NCBI GenBank assembly: GCA_014058105.1
Contig: JACGCM010001812.1
Coordinates: 1-64,000 of the forward strand
Direction: 5' to 3'
Origin: Kingdonia uniflora
Taxonomy: Eukaryota; Streptophyta; Magnoliopsida; Ranunculales; Circaeasteraceae
Length of the DNA: 64,000 nucleotides
Under the pieces are notes generated by a model that saw only the letters and a program-made list of their open reading frames with translations, did no database searches and had not been told where the DNA came from. Shown one piece after another: positions 59,470 to 64,000 of the stretch. Position 1 is the stretch's first letter, and every line of letters starts with the position of its first letter. Made by a program: the position numbers and the translations under genes.

Positions 59470-62400
59470 TGTGACAAATTTGTTATCTACGATATAATTT
59501 CATTCTCCTTGTGTTCTAAGGATTGGGTATATGCTTTCCATGCTCAGTTGCGAGGTCACAGGAACCGAGGCCATTTTTTTCGATAACGACAAAAGAACCT
59601 TCCCAGTTTTTGGATAATTTCCCTGCATTGAGCTCTTTGCGATGTTTATGAATCTCTCAGAGGTCCAGATCCTTGATTTTGAACTCTCTATGCCAAACAC
59701 GTTTGTTATAAGATCGGGCTAAAGCTTAGTAGTATCTTCCCAAATTCATGACAACTCTGTCCCGAGTCTCCTCAATCCAATTCATATTACATGCCAACTG
59801 GAATTCATTTTCTTCATCGGTCATGGTATGGTTGCGAATAGGTTGATAATACGAAGTAGGGATGATTGCTTCTGTACTATAAGCTAGGAGAAATGGTGTT
59901 CATCCAGTTTAAATTCGATGCGTAGTTCGATAAGCCTATAACACATGTGGTAGTTCTATGACCTAATTGCCCTTCTTTTCTATTAAGTGGTTTTTGATCC
60001 CATCCACGATAGTGCGATTAGTAATTTCGGCCTGACTATTCCCTTGCGGGTAATACATATTGGAAGGAGAATGTATGATGTTGTGTTGATTGAGGAATTT
60101 GAGGACTTTGTAGCCAACGAACTGAGGTCCATTGTCGATTCTGATGAGATGGGGGCAGCGAAAATAGATAATAATGTTTTCCCAGATGTACTTGATGACT
60201 TCATCATCACGTGTGTGGCACAGAGGAACAACTTCGAACCACTTAGTAAAGTAATCCGTTACGACTAACAAATAATTCTATTTTCCTGGTACGGTAGGAA
60301 ATTTGCCGACAAGGTCGAGGGCCCATCTTTTAAATGGCCATACAACATTGTTGGAATGGAGTTTAAAGCTGGAGCTAGAATTTGGGGACCATGACGTTGG
60401 CAGGCATCACATTTGCTTACAAGTTTAATGGCTTGAGCTTTCTTTTTAGGCCAGAAGATACCTTGGGTAAGAGCTCGGTTGGCTAGAAATTTTCCTGCTG
60501 CGTGAACCACAAGTACCTTCATGTAGTTCGTGTAGAAATTTTTGAGCTTCTTTGTGGGATAAGCATTCGAGATATAGCCCTGTGACAAAAATCTTGTATA
60601 AGAGACGTTTTCCATGATGTTGCGTCTAGCATTATCAAGTACGCATCTTCTTTCGGTGGGGTCTTGAAGGAGTTTGCCATCGAATTTGCTTTTGGTTCCA
60701 ATATACTTGAGGAAAGGTCATCTCTAATCATCCTCATTCTCTTCAATGCCCACAGTATTAATAGAATTTTAGCTTATGATGTTAATGCTGGGGGTTGATA
60801 ATACTTTGGTCTTGAGATATCTGGCTTCTGAGCCAAGGATTCCGACAAGATATGCGAGGGAATCAAAATGACTATTTTCTCCGCACGACAAATGTCCAAT
60901 AAAAATTCTTTTAAATCTTCCCATCCTTTCGGCTACTGCGAATGTATAATCTATCATTTTTCCATTCTTCTAGAATTTTTTTGTGTAGTGGTTTACGATG
61001 AGTAAAGAATCCGTGTATACGGACAGCTCAGATACTCCAATTTTAAGAGCCATATCTAGACTGTGAATCATCGCCTCATACTCGGCTGCATTGTTGGTAG
61101 CTTCGATATTTAATTGGATTGCTTTTTCGATTTTATTATTAGAAGGTGTGATCAGCACGATTCCGATACTTGATCCTGTAGGTCAAGAAGATACATCAGT
61201 TAAAAGGTACCATCCCTTTTGAGTTATCCACACTCTACCTTTTCTTCAATCTGTTCCTCATCAATTTCTATACTGTCTTCTTCCCAATCAGGATCTTCTA
61301 CGGGGAAGTCTGCAAGGAAATCTGCTACGGCCTGACCCTTTTCAGAATGTCTGGGTTCAAAATGGATGTCATGCTCACCAAGAGTGACTGACCATTGCTG
61401 GACCCATCTGGATTTTTCTCATTTGGATTAGATTTCACGCAGAGGGTAGTTGGTTACTACTCGTACTGAATGGGCTTGAAAGTACTGTCTCAATTTTTGC
61501 GAGGTGTAGACAAGAGCTAAAAGTAGTTTCTCGATCTTGCTATATCAAGATTCTTCTGGAGTGGGAGTTTTACTGATGAAGTAGACAGACTTATCATCAA
61601 GTCGAATGAGAACATAACTTAATGGTTCTTCAGTGACTGTGAGATAAATGGTGAGTTCTTCCCCTTCGCGAGGTATACTCATCATTGGTGGTGATCCCAA
61701 GTAAAGTTTAAGTTGTTAAAATACTGCTTTGCACTCTGTTGTCCATTCGATCTCAGGGTCCTTCTTAGTTCTCTGTTTTATTATCCCTTCACGTAGTAAG
61801 TTGAACAACCATTGACAGCAATCAGAAGATTTTTAAATAAAACGGTTTAACGCGGCAATCTTACCGGCTAACTTCTGGACATCTTTCTTCATTTTTGGAG
61901 AAGGCATAGATAATAATGTGTGGATACGATCTGGATCAGCTTCAATATCGCGCTTGTTGATTAAGTGGCCCAAGAATTTCCCTGATTGGACTCTGAACTG
62001 GCATTTGTTAAGGTTAAGTCTCATCTTGTAGAGACGGAGAATATCGAAGGCCGTGTGTAAATCCATAATACGGTTTTCCTTTTTGAGACTTTTACTCAGC
62101 ATATCGTCTATATAGGCCTCCATTCTCTATCCAAGGTGATCTTTGAAATCTGGGTCATCAATCTCTGATAAGTAGCTCTAACATTCTTAAGATCGAATGA
62201 TATGACTTTGTAGCAGTATAGGCTATGTTCTGTAATGAAAACTATTTTCTCTTGATCGTCAGGTAGCATCGGTATTTGGATGTACCTAGACGCGGCACCC
62301 ATCATAGACAGGGGCTCGTGTTCTAAAGTAGAATTGAGAAGATTATTTATGATAGGGAGTGGAAAACTGTCCTTTGGAGTATGTCTGCTCAATTCTGTGA

Positions 62401-62600
62401 AATCCACGCACATCCTGATCTTTCCGTTCTTCTTCGGTATTGCTACAATATTCGATATCCATTCCGGATAATTATCCTTTCGAATTAAACCAACTTCGAT
62501 GAGTTTTTTGATATCTTTGTTGACTTTGTCTCGAATCCTTGGTACTAAAGTCCTCTATTTTTATTTGACAGCTTCGACTTTATCCTTAAAGTTAGTTTGT
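59470..62600 (-). pseudogene. Tat pol remnant: reverse transcriptase, two RNase H domains, integrase
   Basis: Minus-strand order: RT 62600-61833 with 'WISNIVAIPKKNGKIRMCVDF', 'ASRYIQIPMLPDDQEK' and catalytic 'YIDDML' (about 62110). Gypsy RNase H and connection follow at 61.8-61.3 kb ('YFISKTPTPEES', 'LRQYFQAHSVRVVTNYPL'). A second, archaeal-like RNase H lies at 61158-60770 ('NIEATNNAAEYEAMIHSLDMAL', 'VYTDSLLIVN'). The integrase H2C2 zinc finger is at 60530-60390 ('CDACQRHG'). The integrase core is at 60271-59963 with 'VTDYFTKW', 'RIDNGPQF' and 'PQGNSQAEITNRT' (D, D and E visible). A C-terminal 'KLSKNWEGSFVV' stretch lies near 59600. Frameshifts and stops separate most of these, so pol is inactive. 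Two RNase H domains in tandem are diagnostic of Tat. Confidence 0.85.
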
Positions 62601-64000
62601 GACAGGCCCGAATTCGATCAATGCCCGACATCACGTGAAACATCCAAGCGAAGACATCACTGTTGTCCAAAAGGAACTGGATGAGTGCATCGCGCTTTGC
62701 TGTGGGCAGATGAGTACCAATATATGTTCCACGCTTGAGGCCACTAATTTCAACGTACTATGTGGTTTCTGCGATGGGTAAATATTTCCTTGCAGAGTTG
62801 ACTATATAGTTCTCTGTAATGTTTCCTGTTGTCTTCTGTAATTACTATGCGAGCTAATATTTAGAAGTTTCTGGTCCAATGACGATAGAATTTTCGCATG
62901 CACGTGCTAATTTCTCATTTCCTTTGATCTCGTTTACGCCGCCTTCCCATTCAAAATGTAATGCCAAGTAATAGGTTGACGGAATGGCCCGCATATTGTG
63001 TAACTAGCAACGTCCCATTATCCCTAGATAACAGGATTTCGTATTGATAACGTAAAAGGCAACGTCGAGTGTTACTGGTCCTGCAGTGATAGGATGTATA
63101 ATCTTCCCGACACGTTCCTCCTTAGATCCATTAAAACCACAGATATTAATGTCGTTGGGTTAGACCTTATCGGCCAGACCTATTTGATTGATCGTGCTTT
63201 AAAAAAGAAGTTTGATAGTGTTGTCAGTGTCTATCATCATCGTATGGAGTACCATATTTCGCATTTTCAACATGATCACCAAAGCATCATGGTGAGGATA
63301 GTTGACATGTCGAACGTCGCAATCTTCGAAAGAAATCACAGTTCATTGAGAGCTGGATACTGGAATTAGACGAGCTTCTTTATCTTGCATGGATAAGTTA
63401 TGATATTGGCCGGCACGTCTTCGTTTGCTTCTGTTTGATATTTTGATGATTTGAGTCTCCATGAAATGGCAGAGTGAGATATGGTACAAATACTTTTCAG
63501 CTACAGGTTCCTCGACCTGTAGAGCTTCTATGGTGTTTTTATAACTTTCGTTCTTATAACTCTCAACGTCCACTATGAATTTGTACATTCGTCCATCTGT
63601 AAAGATGTATTCCAACAACCGTTGTAAGGCAAAACATTGCTTTGTCTCATGATGTCGGACCTTGTGGTGGATGCAGTATGGTTTGTTCTTGATCGGTTGA
63701 ATGTACTGCACATTATGGAAGAATCTGTCTTTCTGTAATATAGGATAGATGTTGGCTATGGTCACATTCATCTTTGGGTGATACAGTTTGGGCAAGTTAC
63801 TCCCCTTTCGAGGTCGCTCGTTGTTAGATTTGGTACATTTCCTGTCTCCTCCCTGATCTGTTGTTCGATTAAAATTAGAATGGGTTGATTAATCTCGAGC
63901 TATCAGTGTTGATTTCTGAGGTTTTTGTCTGTCAGACACCATTTGTTCTAGGTCAATGTATCCGTTGACCTTTTTAATCTTGTCTTCCAATGTCGTCGAT
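62600..64000 (-). pseudogene. Tat gag C-terminus and protease region, partial
   Basis: The frame 63795-63343 carries a gag zinc-finger-like end, 'YCIHHKVRHHETKQCFALQRLLE' in family terms C-x2-H-x4-H-x4-C, followed by a charged linker. The stretch 63.35-62.6 kb should hold the aspartic protease. A clear D-S/T-G is not visible in one frame, so the protease is decayed. Most of gag and the 5' LTR lie beyond 64000. Confidence 0.6.

Larger units (their letters stand above)
50280..64000 (-). mobile_element. Minus-strand Tat (Retand-like) Ty3/gypsy retrotransposon, running off the window
   Basis: From right to left: gag zinc-finger end and protease region (64000 to about 62600), reverse transcriptase, gypsy RNase H, a second RNase H, integrase to about 59470, a tandem-repeat spacer (58770-59460), an antisense spliced ORF on the plus strand (51328 to about 58600), and the 3' LTR (50280 to about 51250). 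The dual RNase H and the antisense gene between pol and the 3' LTR define the plant Tat lineage. The U5 edge TGTAATAG at 50280 is supported by its similarity to the related LTR ending at 49337. Degenerate throughout. The 5' LTR and most of gag are outside the window. Confidence 0.8.

Overview
This window is nuclear DNA from a flowering plant, most likely a eudicot. It has intron-rich genes with GT..AG junctions, plant-type GPAT and BMS1 proteins, and a dense load of plant LINEs, Ty1/copia, Ty3/gypsy (chromovirus and Tat) and hAT elements. I cannot name the species. There is no bacterial-style content, no rRNA or tRNA gene that I can see, and no CRISPR array.

Layout. 1-3920: left-truncated hAT transposon (minus), ending in a clear terminal inverted repeat at 3920. 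About 4.09-11.21 kb: degenerate plant L1 LINE (plus), here LINE-A, with a zinc-knuckle ORF1 and an ORF2 carrying endonuclease, reverse transcriptase, zf-RVT and an RNase H domain. 11.41-16.2 kb: a composite minus-strand retroelement, the 3' part of a Ty1/copia fused near 13.33 kb to the 5' part of a Ty3/gypsy chromovirus. 16.2-17.95 kb: intergenic. 17,950-19,908: intact two-exon GPAT gene of the GPAT1 type (minus). 21,747-46,151: intact 17-exon BMS1 ribosome-biogenesis GTPase gene (minus) stretched to 24.4 kb. Its intron 14 holds a complete LINE (LINE-B, plus) with a 16-bp target-site duplication. Its intron 12 holds a second, 5'-truncated LINE of the same family (LINE-C, minus) and a copia gag remnant. 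46.4-47.7 kb: foldback/MITE-like repeats upstream of BMS1. 47.75-64.0 kb: nested LTR elements, namely a copia-like LTR/leader, a plus-strand Tat fragment (LTR, primer site, partial gag), and inserted into that gag a minus-strand Tat element that runs off the window end.

Only two genes look functional. BMS1 is the nucleolar GTPase of the small-subunit processome. GPAT1-type enzymes acylate glycerol-3-phosphate. They lie on the same strand with 1.84 kb between them. From memory their Arabidopsis homologues also lie close together on chromosome 1 (At1g06520, At1g06720), so this may be old microsynteny. The BMS1 exon model was built by joining GT..AG junctions that keep the frame throughout: 3,588 nt, 1,195 residues.

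I found no clearly new molecular system. The most notable items are the Tat element's antisense, spliced, TATA-bearing ORF next to a higher-order tandem array; the opposite-orientation LINE pair inside BMS1; a TTCGAA tandem array inside a LINE 3' region; the copia/chromovirus chimera; and RNase H domains acquired by two unrelated element classes.
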